From contig JAKVKI010000011.1 of assembly GCA_022486585.1 (NCBI GenBank), positions 1 to 57,691 of the forward strand: 57,691 nucleotides of DNA. Reading direction: 5' to 3'. A program made the translations under genes and the position numbers. Below, piece by piece: positions 31,998 to 39,431 of this stretch. The first letter of the stretch is position 1. Each line of letters opens with the position of its first letter. The notes beneath the pieces were generated by a model. It worked only from the letters and a program-made list of their open reading frames with translations, searched no databases and was not told where the DNA came from. The stretch is from Megasphaera sp. GTDB taxonomy: Bacteria > Bacillota > Negativicutes > Veillonellales > Megasphaeraceae.

Positions 31998-33773
31998 TTA
32001 GATTGGTGCATCTTGAAGAGCATCAAATCCTTCTTCACCAGTGCGGATCTTTACGACATTGGATATTGGTGAAATGAAAATTTTGCCATCGCCATACTTT
32101 CCTGTGTAAAGGATCTTCTTCGCTACATTGATGATCGTACGAGCAGGAATCTTAGAAACGACGATATCAATCCGCAACTGCGGCAACAGTTTAGAGGCAA
32201 CGACAGACCCACGATACATTTCTACATTGCCTTTTTGCAAGCCGTATCCTAAGACACGAGTAACGGTCATGCCTGTAATGCCAATCGTTTCGAGCGCCAC
32301 TTTGAGTGCTTCAAACCGTTGGTTATTCGTAACAATAGTAATACAGGAAATCGGTTTTCCCTCTGGTGTTACTGGCGGAATCGGCGCAGTCGGTTCTGTC
32401 GCAACTTCAACGGCTTGTTCTGCTGCAGCTGCAAAGTGTTCCGGCATAGGCATGAAATCTGCGTACGCAGACGGCAAACCATGTTCTTCGAAATCGAGAC
32501 CGGCTTCTTCTTCTTCCGGAGAAACGCGTAACCCTACTGTCGCTTTCATGATCTTAAAGAGGATTGTAATAACGACGGCAACGTAAACAGCAACAGAAAC
32601 GACACCAATGAGCTGCGTAATCAAAAACGACGGATCACCTGTATACAACAACCCATCTTTCACTGATAAAAAGCCCGTAAGGATCGTCCCCAAAGCACCG
32701 CAGACACCGTGTGCCCCTACAGCACCGACAGGATCATCGACTTTCAATTTCTTATCAATACATTCAATAGCAAACACGATGGTCAGTCCGGCTAAAAGAC
32801 CGATACAAAATGCACCAGGAACGCTGACAACATCACAACCAGCCGTAATGGCTACCAGCCCTGCCAGACCACCATTCAAGGTCATCGATACATCTGGTTT
32901 ACCATAGCGGATCCAAGTAAGGCACATCACCGTAATGGCACCGACAGCGGCTGCCATATTCGTCGTTACATAAATCATAGAGGCTGACAAAATACTTTCG
33001 TCGCCAGTAATAGAAACAGTAGACGCACCATTGAACCCAAACCAGCCGAACCAAAGAATAAACATGCCTAATGCTGCCAGAGTCAAGCTGTGACCGGGAA
33101 TCGCATTGACGGAACCATCTTTATTATATTTCCCAATACGTGGTCCCAGCATGTAGGCACCAACAAAGGCACAAATACCGCCGACCATATGAACCACTGT
33201 CGAACCAGCAAAATCATGGAAGCCCATTGCAGCTAACCAGCCACCACCCCAAGCCCAGTGGCCGGAAATAGGATAAATGAATAAGCTAATAGCAATACTG
33301 TAGATACAGTATGCCGAGAATTTCGTCCGTTCTGCCATAGCGCCTGACACAATCGTCGCTGATGTAGCACAAAATACAGTCTGAAAGATCAAATAGGCCA
33401 TTGGCGGATAGCCTGCATCATCGGCTACTTGGAAGTTTTGAACAAAAAAATCAGGAATCCCTATAATACCATTAAAATCCTGGCCGAACATCAATCCGAA
33501 TCCGATGATCCAAAAGAATACAGTCCCCAACGCAAAATCCATGAAGTTCTTCATGACAATATTGCCTGCATTTTTAGCTCTTGTCAGCCCCGTTTCGACC
33601 ATAGCAAACCCTGGCTGCATAAAGAATACGAGAAACGCCCCAATCAGGACCCACATCGTATCTACCGAAGAATACCGGCCAGCTGTTTCATCGGCAGCAA
33701 ACGCTGCCAGCGGCGACAACACCAGTGACGCCGTAAAAACAAGCGTAGCCATTTTTGTTTTTCCATGTTCCAT
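31998..33773 (-). CDS. Ammonium channel (Amt) fused to a PII signalling domain
   Basis: This is a 591-aa fusion. Residues 1-27 are a signal peptide (cleavage after AAFA). About 35-435 is an 11-segment Amt channel with the conserved DFAGSTVVHMVGG (Asp and first pore His) and GAHGVCGALGT (second pore His), ending in the typical GLRVSPEEEEAGLDFEEHG tail. An acidic/Pro linker (about 436-474) leads to a complete PII domain (475-585) with TGKYGDGKIFI (nucleotide B-loop). The T-loop keeps Arg521, equivalent to GlnK Arg47 that plugs the channel, but has Val525 where the uridylylated Tyr51 would be. The PII part probably gates its own channel in response to ATP, ADP and 2-oxoglutarate, without uridylylation (inference). 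Single gene with a leader hairpin. Confidence 0.94.
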   Translation of the reverse strand: MEHGKTKMATLVFTASLVLSPLAAFAADETAGRYSSVDTMWVLIGAFLVFFMQPGFAMVETGLTRAKNAGNIVMKNFMDFALGTVFFWIIGFGLMFGQDFNGIIGIPDFFVQNFQVADDAGYPPMAYLIFQTVFCATSATIVSGAMAERTKFSAYCIYSIAISLFIYPISGHWAWGGGWLAAMGFHDFAGSTVVHMVGGICAFVGAYMLGPRIGKYNKDGSVNAIPGHSLTLAALGMFILWFGWFGFNGASTVSITGDESILSASMIYVTTNMAAAVGAITVMCLTWIRYGKPDVSMTLNGGLAGLVAITAGCDVVSVPGAFCIGLLAGLTIVFAIECIDKKLKVDDPVGAVGAHGVCGALGTILTGFLSVKDGLLYTGDPSFLITQLIGVVSVAVYVAVVITILFKIMKATVGLRVSPEEEEAGLDFEEHGLPSAYADFMPMPEHFAAAAEQAVEVATEPTAPIPPVTPEGKPISCITIVTNNQRFEALKVALETIGITGMTVTRVLGYGLQKGNVEMYRGSVVASKLLPQLRIDIVVSKIPARTIINVAKKILYTGKYGDGKIFISPISNVVKIRTGEEGFDALQDAPI

Positions 33774-33803
33774 AGTATCATTCCCCCCTGCACTAACAGA
33801 AAA

Positions 33804-33837
33804 ACGTCCTATAGAATAGAACTATTCTATAGGACGT
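33804..33837 (-). promoter_or_regulatory. Terminator-like hairpin in the leader of the Amt-PII gene
   Basis: A 16-bp perfect stem (arms ACGTCCTATAGAATAG and its complement, 2-nt loop) is followed on the minus strand by TTTTTCTG. It lies after the predicted promoter and about 30 bp before the Amt-PII start, so it may be a transcription attenuator; it could also terminate the upstream reductase operon. Confidence 0.6.
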
Positions 33838-33898
33838 CTTTATCCAGTGTGCAATGTAGTTTCAAGTACAGGTGCTTTACTTCGTACTCGATGGTATT

Positions 33899-33927
33899 AT
33901 CATACGCTTTTATTTTTTATTTTGCAA
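33899..33927 (-). promoter_or_regulatory. Promoter of the Amt-PII gene
   Basis: On the minus strand: -35 TTGCAA (33922-33927), 17-bp spacer, -10 TATGAT (33899-33904). The leader would be about 120 nt and include the terminator-like hairpin. Confidence 0.6.
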
Positions 33928-34018
33928 TTATTTTTTCGTTAAATGTTTAATTAATTGTTTATTTTATCTTTTTGTTTTAAAAATCATAGAATTTATTTAG
34001 GTATATAAGATAAACGTT

Positions 34019-35389
34019 TTATTTACTTATTTTACTAAACAAGTCATTGAGAGCTTCTGCCATTGTAGGATGTGTAAAAATCTGATCACGCAGTTGTGTA
34101 TAGGGCACGTGAGCATCCATTGCCAATTTAATGATATTGATCAATTCATGCGAATCTTCACAGAAGAGTGCCGCCCCTAAAATCATCGACGTTTTTTTAT
34201 CAACAATCGCTTTGAGCATACCATACGGATGTTGCAAAACGTGCGCTTTAGGAATAGCTCCGGCTGGCAGCGTTGCCACGGCTATATCCAGCCCTTGTTC
34301 CTGCGCTGCTGCTTCCGTAAGACCGACGACAGACAATGTCGGTTCAATAAAGACACTATACGGGATATTACGTCCTTCAGCGGTATACGTACCGCCTTCC
34401 AGCGACGAACGGACGATACGGAAATCATCAAGAGATACGTACGTAAACATCAAGGCACCTGCTGCATCCCCCATGACCCAAATATGGTCTGAAGCCCGGC
34501 GTTGATTATCCGTGACGATACCGCCGTTAGGCTGCAGTTTCAAGCCGGCTGCTTCTACATGCAGCCCTGCTGTATTTGGTTTACGGCCTGTTGCCATGAG
34601 AACCGCGTCTGCTGCAATAGAATAATGCTGGTCTTGCACATCATATTCCACATAGGTCTGCCCGTTTTTGTCCACGACGCGCTGTACGTTGGCACTGAAA
34701 ACGAAGGTGATACCTTGCCGTTCCATTTCCTGCTGCAGCGCCGCTGCAATATCACGGTCTTCCCGAGGCACTAATACTGGTAAATTTTGTAAGACCGTAA
34801 CATGGGAACCATAAGCATTGTACATCGCTGCAAATTCAAGACCGATATAGCCGCCGCCGATAATAACTAATTCTTTAGGAAGTTCTGTCAAATCGAGTAT
34901 TTCTTCGCTAACATATACATTTTTATTATCCTTCACCCCTTCGATGGGTAGTATGACCGGACTGGCTCCTGTATTGATAAATATCTGATCAGCCTGCAAC
35001 AGCTCTTTGCCCTGCTCTGATTCTACCTGGACGGTATAGGCATCGACAAAGCTGCCAAATCCATGGTAAATCGTAATTTCCGGCCGGTCAGCCAACATAT
35101 GGAAATTTTTGTTGCGCAGCATCGTTACAAGCTTTTCCTTTTGGGCAACAGAGGCTTTATAGTGTGCTGCTTTTTCTTCAAAGGTCGTTAATTCCTTTGC
35201 AACAGCTCGATGCGCACCATCGACCAATGACTTGGTCGGGATACAACCAATATTAATGCACGTACCGCCGTACATCTTTTCAGATCGTTCTACCAAGGCT
35301 ACTGATTTCCCTTGATTTGCCAAATATCCGGCTAAGGTCTTGCCGCCCTTGCCAAAACCTAAAATGACAGCATCATACTTCTTTTCCAT
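34019..35389 (-). CDS. Pyridine nucleotide-disulfide oxidoreductase, RclA/Lpd-like
   Basis: This 456-aa flavoprotein has the FAD site VILGFGKGGKTLAGYLA (about 8-24), the redox disulfide GGTCINIGCIPTKSL (about 41-55), a central NAD(P)H site IIGGGYIGLEFAAMY, and the C-terminal dimerisation domain ending in IFTHPTMAEAL with the catalytic His. It resembles RclA/YkgC-type and mercuric-reductase-like enzymes more than lipoamide dehydrogenase, and no 2-oxoacid dehydrogenase genes are near. The ATG at 35389 has AGAGGTGA upstream and starts one base after the Rrf2 stop, so it is translated with the Rrf2 gene. Substrate unknown; oxidative, chlorine, copper or sulfane-sulfur stress are options. Confidence 0.88.
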   Translation of the reverse strand: MEKKYDAVILGFGKGGKTLAGYLANQGKSVALVERSEKMYGGTCINIGCIPTKSLVDGAHRAVAKELTTFEEKAAHYKASVAQKEKLVTMLRNKNFHMLADRPEITIYHGFGSFVDAYTVQVESEQGKELLQADQIFINTGASPVILPIEGVKDNKNVYVSEEILDLTELPKELVIIGGGYIGLEFAAMYNAYGSHVTVLQNLPVLVPREDRDIAAALQQEMERQGITFVFSANVQRVVDKNGQTYVEYDVQDQHYSIAADAVLMATGRKPNTAGLHVEAAGLKLQPNGGIVTDNQRRASDHIWVMGDAAGALMFTYVSLDDFRIVRSSLEGGTYTAEGRNIPYSVFIEPTLSVVGLTEAAAQEQGLDIAVATLPAGAIPKAHVLQHPYGMLKAIVDKKTSMILGAALFCEDSHELINIIKLAMDAHVPYTQLRDQIFTHPTMAEALNDLFSKISK

Positions 35390-35390
35390 A

Positions 35391-35810
35391 TTAGTCACCT
35401 CTTTTAAAAATTTTCTTATCTATATCATAGATAGTAATCTGCTTTAACTGTCCATAGCAGGCCTGGTTCATTTCGCCATAAATCTGATCCATAATGCCCG
35501 CCATTCCTGATGCAATCTGACAATCCATATCGACATCGCCAGTACTGCTTTTTACCTCCACCGGTTCTTCACCGATAGCTTGGCATACTGTATATAAATC
35601 AACTTCTTCCGGATCCTTCTCAAATCGATAGCCACCGTGGATGCCTTCCTTCGTGGCGACTAAACCGGCTTTTTTCAAGCGAGCAAGAATCTTCCGGAGC
35701 CGTACTGGATGAACGCAGACATTTTCTGCGATTTCTTCACTAGAAAGACTTTCCTGTCGATGGTTCAAATAGACAATTGCATGTACTGCAATCGCAAATT
35801 CGCTAGTCAT
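35391..35810 (-). CDS. Rrf2 family transcriptional regulator
   Basis: This 139-aa regulator has the Rrf2 winged helix (about 1-65: FAIAVHAIVYL, SSEEIAENVCVHPVRLRKIL, GLVATKEGIHGGYRF). Four cysteines are at about 32, 77, 97 and 119. The last two lie in the effector loop and C-terminal region; the classical three-Cys [Fe-S] loop of IscR/NsrR is not obvious, so a thiol- or persulfide-sensing mode like CymR/CsoR-type sulfur sensors is possible (inference). It is the middle gene between the rhodanese (15 bp upstream) and the reductase (1 bp downstream). A candidate operator sits in the operon promoter, consistent with autorepression. Confidence 0.9.
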   Translation of the reverse strand: MTSEFAIAVHAIVYLNHRQESLSSEEIAENVCVHPVRLRKILARLKKAGLVATKEGIHGGYRFEKDPEEVDLYTVCQAIGEEPVEVKSSTGDVDMDCQIASGMAGIMDQIYGEMNQACYGQLKQITIYDIDKKIFKRGD

Positions 35811-35825
35811 ACTATATCGCCTCTG

Positions 35826-36254
35826 TTAGATTCCTTCATATGCTCCCGGCTCTGTATCATAGGGCCACGTCGTAATACCGCCGAAATCATAAATATTTTT
35901 ATAGCCCATCTTCACTAACTTATCCGAAGCCTGTTTGCTTCGATGACCTGTCCGGCAATACACTAAGATAACATCGTCTGTACGCAATCCTTCAATAGGC
36001 GTATTGCCGATTGTCTCATTAGGTACCAAACGAGCTCCTGGAATATGCTTTTCTGCATATTCACCAGCTGTCCGAACATCGAGAATAACTACCTTCGGAT
36101 TATCTGTCATCATCTGCTTTGCTTCTTGTGCCGTAATCTTGTGATAGGCACCACCTTGCATAGTATCTGCCGTATCATTTGTTGCTGCACCGGCACAACC
36201 CATAAATAATACAGCCATTGCCATGGTCAATACAATAAGTATCAATGCTTTCAT
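35826..36254 (-). CDS. Rhodanese-like lipoprotein
   Basis: This 142-aa protein starts with a lipoprotein signal (hydrophobic segment and lipobox LFMGC with Cys20), so it is probably membrane-anchored outside the cytoplasm. About residues 40-140 form one rhodanese domain with DVRTAGEYAEKHIPGA and the active-site loop YCRTGHRS, whose Cys carries the persulfide. It transfers sulfane sulfur to thiols or cyanide; the acceptor is unknown. First gene of the rhodanese-Rrf2-reductase operon, directly behind a perfect-consensus promoter. Confidence 0.92.
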   Translation of the reverse strand: MKALILIVLTMAMAVLFMGCAGAATNDTADTMQGGAYHKITAQEAKQMMTDNPKVVILDVRTAGEYAEKHIPGARLVPNETIGNTPIEGLRTDDVILVYCRTGHRSKQASDKLVKMGYKNIYDFGGITTWPYDTEPGAYEGI

Positions 36255-36273
36255 TTTGCCATCCCCTTTCTTT

Positions 36274-36296
36274 ACTGTAATTATAATAGTTACAGT
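36274..36296. promoter_or_regulatory. Candidate Rrf2 operator
   Basis: Perfect inverted repeat with arms ACTGTAA and TTACAGT separated by 9 bp. It covers the -10 box and part of the spacer of the operon promoter, an ideal place for repression by the encoded Rrf2 regulator. Confidence 0.65.
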
Positions 36297-36308
36297 TTAA
36301 TTTGTCAA
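36280..36308 (-). promoter_or_regulatory. Promoter of the rhodanese-Rrf2-reductase operon
   Basis: On the minus strand: -35 TTGACA (36303-36308), 17-bp spacer, -10 TATAAT (36280-36285), a full consensus match. Such strength fits a promoter normally held off by a repressor. Confidence 0.85.
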
Positions 36309-36348
36309 GAACTATTTTCCATTACTGCCTATTCCCTTAGTAACACAC

Positions 36349-36384
36349 AAAAAAAAGAACCTGCCATGAGCAGATTCTCTTTTT
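36349..36384 (-). terminator. Terminator of rpsD
   Basis: On the minus strand the arms AGAATCTGC and GCAGGTTCT (one G-T pair) are followed by a run of T. Confidence 0.8.
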
Positions 36385-36418
36385 GTTGTGTTGTACTGTA
36401 TCAGTTTGTGTATATCGT

Positions 36419-37006
36419 CTATTTGGAATACAATTCGACGATCAGTGTTTCGTTGATTTCTACGGGGATTTCATCACGTTCCGGAAGACGTGTCAATGTA
36501 CCTTCAAAGCCGTCATAATTCTTTTCGACGTAAGGAACATCAAAGGTCTTCAATTCCTGGAAGGATTTTTTGTACATTTCGTTAGAACGAGATGATTCCT
36601 TCAAGGTAACGACAGAACCTACTTTAACGTTTGCAGACGGAATGTCGCAACGTTTGCCATTAACCAAGATGTGGCCATGATTGACCATCTGGCGAGCCTG
36701 GCGAATAGAGCTTGCAAAGCCGATACGATATACGATGTTATCCAAGCGGCATTCAAGCAATTTCAACATGTTCTGACCAGTAACGCCTTCCATCTTTCTG
36801 GCTTTATCATAATAACGGACAAACTGACGTTCGAGCAAATTGTAATATGCTCTGAGCTTCTGTTTTTCCAATAACTGTGTACCATATTCAGACATTTTTT
36901 TCTGACGTTGTTCTTTTTTAACGCGTTTCAATGCCTTGGGATGTCCGTATACATTAAGTCCGAACCGGCGACATTCTTTAAAACGCGGGTCTCTCCTAGT
37001 TGCCAT
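36419..37006 (-). CDS. rpsD: 30S ribosomal protein S4
   Basis: This 195-aa primary rRNA-binding protein nucleates the 30S body and autoregulates translation in many bacteria. The N-terminal domain ([20 protein letters not shown]) lacks the CxxC pairs of the zinc-binding form, so it is the zinc-free type. The S4 RNA-binding domain is at about 85-150 ([36 protein letters not shown]). It stands alone, not in the alpha operon with rpsM, rpsK and rpoA, as in Bacillus. The ATG has AAGGAG upstream. Whether a second S4 copy exists elsewhere cannot be seen. Confidence 0.97.
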   Translation of the reverse strand: MATRRDPRFKECRRFGLNVYGHPKALKRVKKEQRQKKMSEYGTQLLEKQKLRAYYNLLERQFVRYYDKARKMEGVTGQNMLKLLECRLDNIVYRIGFASSIRQARQMVNHGHILVNGKRCDIPSANVKVGSVVTLKESSRSNEMYKKSFQELKTFDVPYVEKNYDGFEGTLTRLPERDEIPVEINETLIVELYSK

Positions 37007-37052
37007 TTTTTACATCACTCCTTAAGAAAATTTAAATATATGCAACAGATAG

Positions 37053-37081
37053 ATGATATCATGAATCGCGGCCATTGTCAA
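37053..37081 (-). promoter_or_regulatory. rpsD promoter
   Basis: On the minus strand: -35 TTGACA (37076-37081), 17-bp spacer, -10 TATCAT (37053-37058). Confidence 0.8.
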
Positions 37082-37207
37082 TGCTGTTTCTTAAGAGAAA
37101 TACCGGCCCCATGGACTCGTTCCATATTGAAAATCCCTTTAAAATGAGGTACCATAATGATACAAGCACTACTACTCGTCCCTAGTGATTTGAAGGAGGA
37201 TTTTTTC

Positions 37208-37849
37208 ATGGATAGATCTGATATGATTCATGTTATGTACGACAAAAAAGGACCAAAAGTTGCCGATAATTTCATTAAGCGGGGCTTCGATGCCTGCTAC
37301 TGTCCTACTAAGGAAGACGCCTTAGCCAAAGCAATTTCTTTGATTCCGAAAGACCACGTCGTCTCTTGGGGCGGTTCCGTTTCTATCAATGAAATCGGTC
37401 TGCGGCCATACATACTGGAACATTATACCTGCATCGACAGAGACACAGCCAAAACACCGCAGGAACGCCAGGATCTAATGCGTCACGCCCTGCTCTGCGA
37501 TACGTTCATCATGGGAACCAATGCCGCTGTGCAGGACGGTCAGTTATTTAATATTGATGGGAATGGAAACCGCGTTGCCGCTCTCATTTTCGGGCCAAAA
37601 CAGGTTCTCGTCATCGTTGGCATGAATAAAGTCGAACCAACGCTGGAAGCTGCTATTACACGGGCTCGTACCGTTGCCGCTCCCATCAATATACAACGCT
37701 TTGGTCTTAAAACTCCCTGTTCTTTTACCGGCATGTGTGATGATTGTAATACTTCTGATACTGTCTGCAATCAATTAGTACATACACGGCACTGCAGTCC
37801 GCCTAACAGGATCAAAGTGATCCTCGTTGGAGAAAACTTGGGATTCTAA
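37208..37849 (+). CDS. LUD domain protein (LutC/YkgG-like, DUF162)
   Basis: This 213-aa protein is a stand-alone LUD domain: CPTKEDALAKAISLIP, VSWGGSVSINEIGL, DTFIMGTNAAVQDGQL and NGNRVAALIFGPKQVLVIVG are typical. The C-terminal part holds a cysteine cluster (CSFTGMCDDCNTSDTVC) that could bind an iron-sulfur cluster or zinc. LUD proteins are best known as LutC of the lactate-oxidising LutABC complex, but lutA and lutB are absent here, as with many single LUD proteins in anaerobes. The start at 37208 is set by AAGGAGG 8-9 bp upstream; an earlier ATG lacks a site. Function unknown. Confidence 0.85.
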   Translation: MDRSDMIHVMYDKKGPKVADNFIKRGFDACYCPTKEDALAKAISLIPKDHVVSWGGSVSINEIGLRPYILEHYTCIDRDTAKTPQERQDLMRHALLCDTFIMGTNAAVQDGQLFNIDGNGNRVAALIFGPKQVLVIVGMNKVEPTLEAAITRARTVAAPINIQRFGLKTPCSFTGMCDDCNTSDTVCNQLVHTRHCSPPNRIKVILVGENLGF

Positions 37850-37873
37850 TTTTTTATACATCGTATACAGGAT

Positions 37874-37915
37874 AAAAACCAGTAACGGATATATTTCTAT
37901 CTGCTACTGGTTTTT
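37874..37915. terminator. Bidirectional terminator
   Basis: Arms AAAAACCAGTA and TACTGGTTTTT around a long loop between the convergent LUD and nitroreductase genes. Confidence 0.85.
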
Positions 37916-37946
37916 GCGTATATATCCTAATTTAATAAGATGCTGC

Positions 37947-38543
37947 TTACTCTTGTACTTTTACCCTTTCATCAATAGGCACTTTGACAATAGGTTGCGC
38001 TGCTGCCAAGGGGGCACCAAAAGGCATTTGCGCAATCAGCTTCCATGTATCCGGTACGTCAGTACGTTTCTTTACTTCCTCATCAATGAGCGGATTATAG
38101 TGCTGTATGTTAGCTCCTAATCCTAAATCTGTCAATGCCGTCCAAATAGCGAATTGCATCATACCGTTCGCTTGCTGGGCCCATATAGGAAAATTAGTCG
38201 CATACAGTGGAAATTGCTGCTGCTTTTCTCTAACAATAGCCGTATCATCAAAATACAAAACCGTCCCATACGCTGCGGCAAATGATTTTATTTTTTCTTC
38301 TGTCGGGCCAAATTTATCAGCTGGCACTATATTCCGAAGTGTTTCCATAGCGATATTCCAAATAGCATCATGCGTATGTCCAAATGCAATCACGACTTTT
38401 CCAGATTGCATATTGAATGCCGATGGCACCTCTTTCACCAATGATTGAATCGTTTCGATGATTTTATCTTGAGATACCTGTATATTCTTTCCTAATGCAT
38501 AATTCGTCCTTCTGTGAGCAACTGTTTCTATAAATGTTGTCAT
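37947..38543 (-). CDS. Nitroreductase family protein (Frm2/HBN1-like)
   Basis: This 198-aa FMN-dependent oxidoreductase fits the fatty-acid-repressed Frm2/Hbn1-like nitroreductase subgroup: HRRTNYALGKN at the N terminus, PSAFNMQSGKVVI (FMN and dimer contact), PIWAQQANGMMQFAIWTALT, LGLGANIQHYNP, and the closing MPFGAP. It would reduce nitro compounds or quinones with NAD(P)H; the natural substrate is unknown. The start at 38543 has AAGGGAAA upstream. It is a single gene convergent with the LUD gene. Confidence 0.9.
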   Translation of the reverse strand: MTTFIETVAHRRTNYALGKNIQVSQDKIIETIQSLVKEVPSAFNMQSGKVVIAFGHTHDAIWNIAMETLRNIVPADKFGPTEEKIKSFAAAYGTVLYFDDTAIVREKQQQFPLYATNFPIWAQQANGMMQFAIWTALTDLGLGANIQHYNPLIDEEVKKRTDVPDTWKLIAQMPFGAPLAAAQPIVKVPIDERVKVQE

Positions 38544-38684
38544 GCTATTTCCCTTCTTCCTATAATGCAATTTATAATCAATATTGTTTATAGGTCGATT
38601 ATAGCATGAAAGCAGTCATCAATCAAGACCTTTTTAGTCTTTTATTTCTTTTAGAAAACACCCTATTGAGGACCTGCAACGGAA

Positions 38685-39260
38685 TCACATCGTTACCTCT
38701 TTGATTTGGCAATTGCGCACAGGCTCGCTGTGCCGGAAAGCTGCCATATATTCTTCAACAGGTCGATTAGGATTTTCATATACGAGAAGGAAATTACGAA
38801 TAAACTGGGCATGCGTAAATAAAAGAATATATTGTTCCGGCCGATGCTCCAATATGGACAGTGTCAGCTGAATACGGTCAATAAGCTGCCGATAGCTTTC
38901 TGCCCCTTCTCCATCGACATAGTCCGGGTCAAGTTTGCGCCAATACGAGATGACCCGTGGCCGGCGTTGGACTGAAGTGGTTCCTACACACGTTTTAGGC
39001 GCTAAGTATACAAATTCATGGATGCAGTCCCAAATACCCGTCGCTGTTCCTGGATATCTGCCAATGGTCTGTAATGCCGTCTGCTGCGCTCGTAAGTACG
39101 GCGAGGTCACAATGAGTTCCGGTGTCGGCGGAATGCGTTGTGCCAGTTCCTGGGCCTGACAGATTCCTGTGGGAGATAAGGGGATAGATGTATGATCTTG
39201 TGTTGCTTCTCCTGCATTGGCAATGCTCTCACCATGCCGGATCAGCCATATTTTTTTCAT
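38685..39260 (-). CDS. Histidine phosphatase family protein
   Basis: This 191-aa protein has the phosphoglycerate-mutase-like fold: LIRHGES at residues 6-12 (phosphohistidine), TSPYLRAQQT, and FTHAQFIRNF with the second catalytic His. The length and loops fit small broad phosphatases (CobC/GpmB-like), not cofactor-dependent glycolytic mutase. The start at 39260 directly precedes MKKIWLIRHG with an AGAGG-type site upstream; the in-frame extension to 39410 overlaps the PFOR terminator and looks non-coding. Substrate unknown. Confidence 0.85.
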   Translation of the reverse strand: MKKIWLIRHGESIANAGEATQDHTSIPLSPTGICQAQELAQRIPPTPELIVTSPYLRAQQTALQTIGRYPGTATGIWDCIHEFVYLAPKTCVGTTSVQRRPRVISYWRKLDPDYVDGEGAESYRQLIDRIQLTLSILEHRPEQYILLFTHAQFIRNFLLVYENPNRPVEEYMAAFRHSEPVRNCQIKEVTM

Positions 39261-39348
39261 TGATTTCGCCTGCCTCTTCGTAATAGTATTGATTTTCCTC
39301 TTATATTTTACCATCATTATACCTAAAATTACAGCCACGGAAATACAG

Positions 39349-39383
39349 AAACCGTCCCGGAAAATATCATCCGGGACGGTTTC
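39349..39383 (-). terminator. Terminator of the PFOR gene
   Basis: Arms GAAACCGTCCCGG and CCGGGACGGTTTC form a very GC-rich stem about 50 bp past the PFOR stop. The T run is weak. Confidence 0.75.
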
Positions 39384-39431
39384 AAGGAGGGGTGGGTTAA
39401 TCAGATGCACAAAGCAAATACTGTGCGCGTA

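Noticed and set aside
34019-35389. Dihydrolipoamide dehydrogenase of a 2-oxoacid dehydrogenase complex
   Set aside because: No E1 or E2 genes are nearby, PFOR is the pyruvate route here, and the Rrf2/rhodanese context and sequence style favour an RclA-like reductase.
37021-37095. Inverted repeat CTTAAGAAA / TTTCTTAAG around the rpsD promoter
   Set aside because: The arms are short and AT-rich, lie 57 bp apart, and one lies upstream of the predicted transcription start, so no RNA hairpin forms and chance is likely.
38685-39410. Longer 241-aa version of the histidine phosphatase
   Set aside because: The extra 50 N-terminal residues overlap the PFOR terminator and have no family similarity; the ATG at 39260 directly precedes the catalytic LIRHGES.
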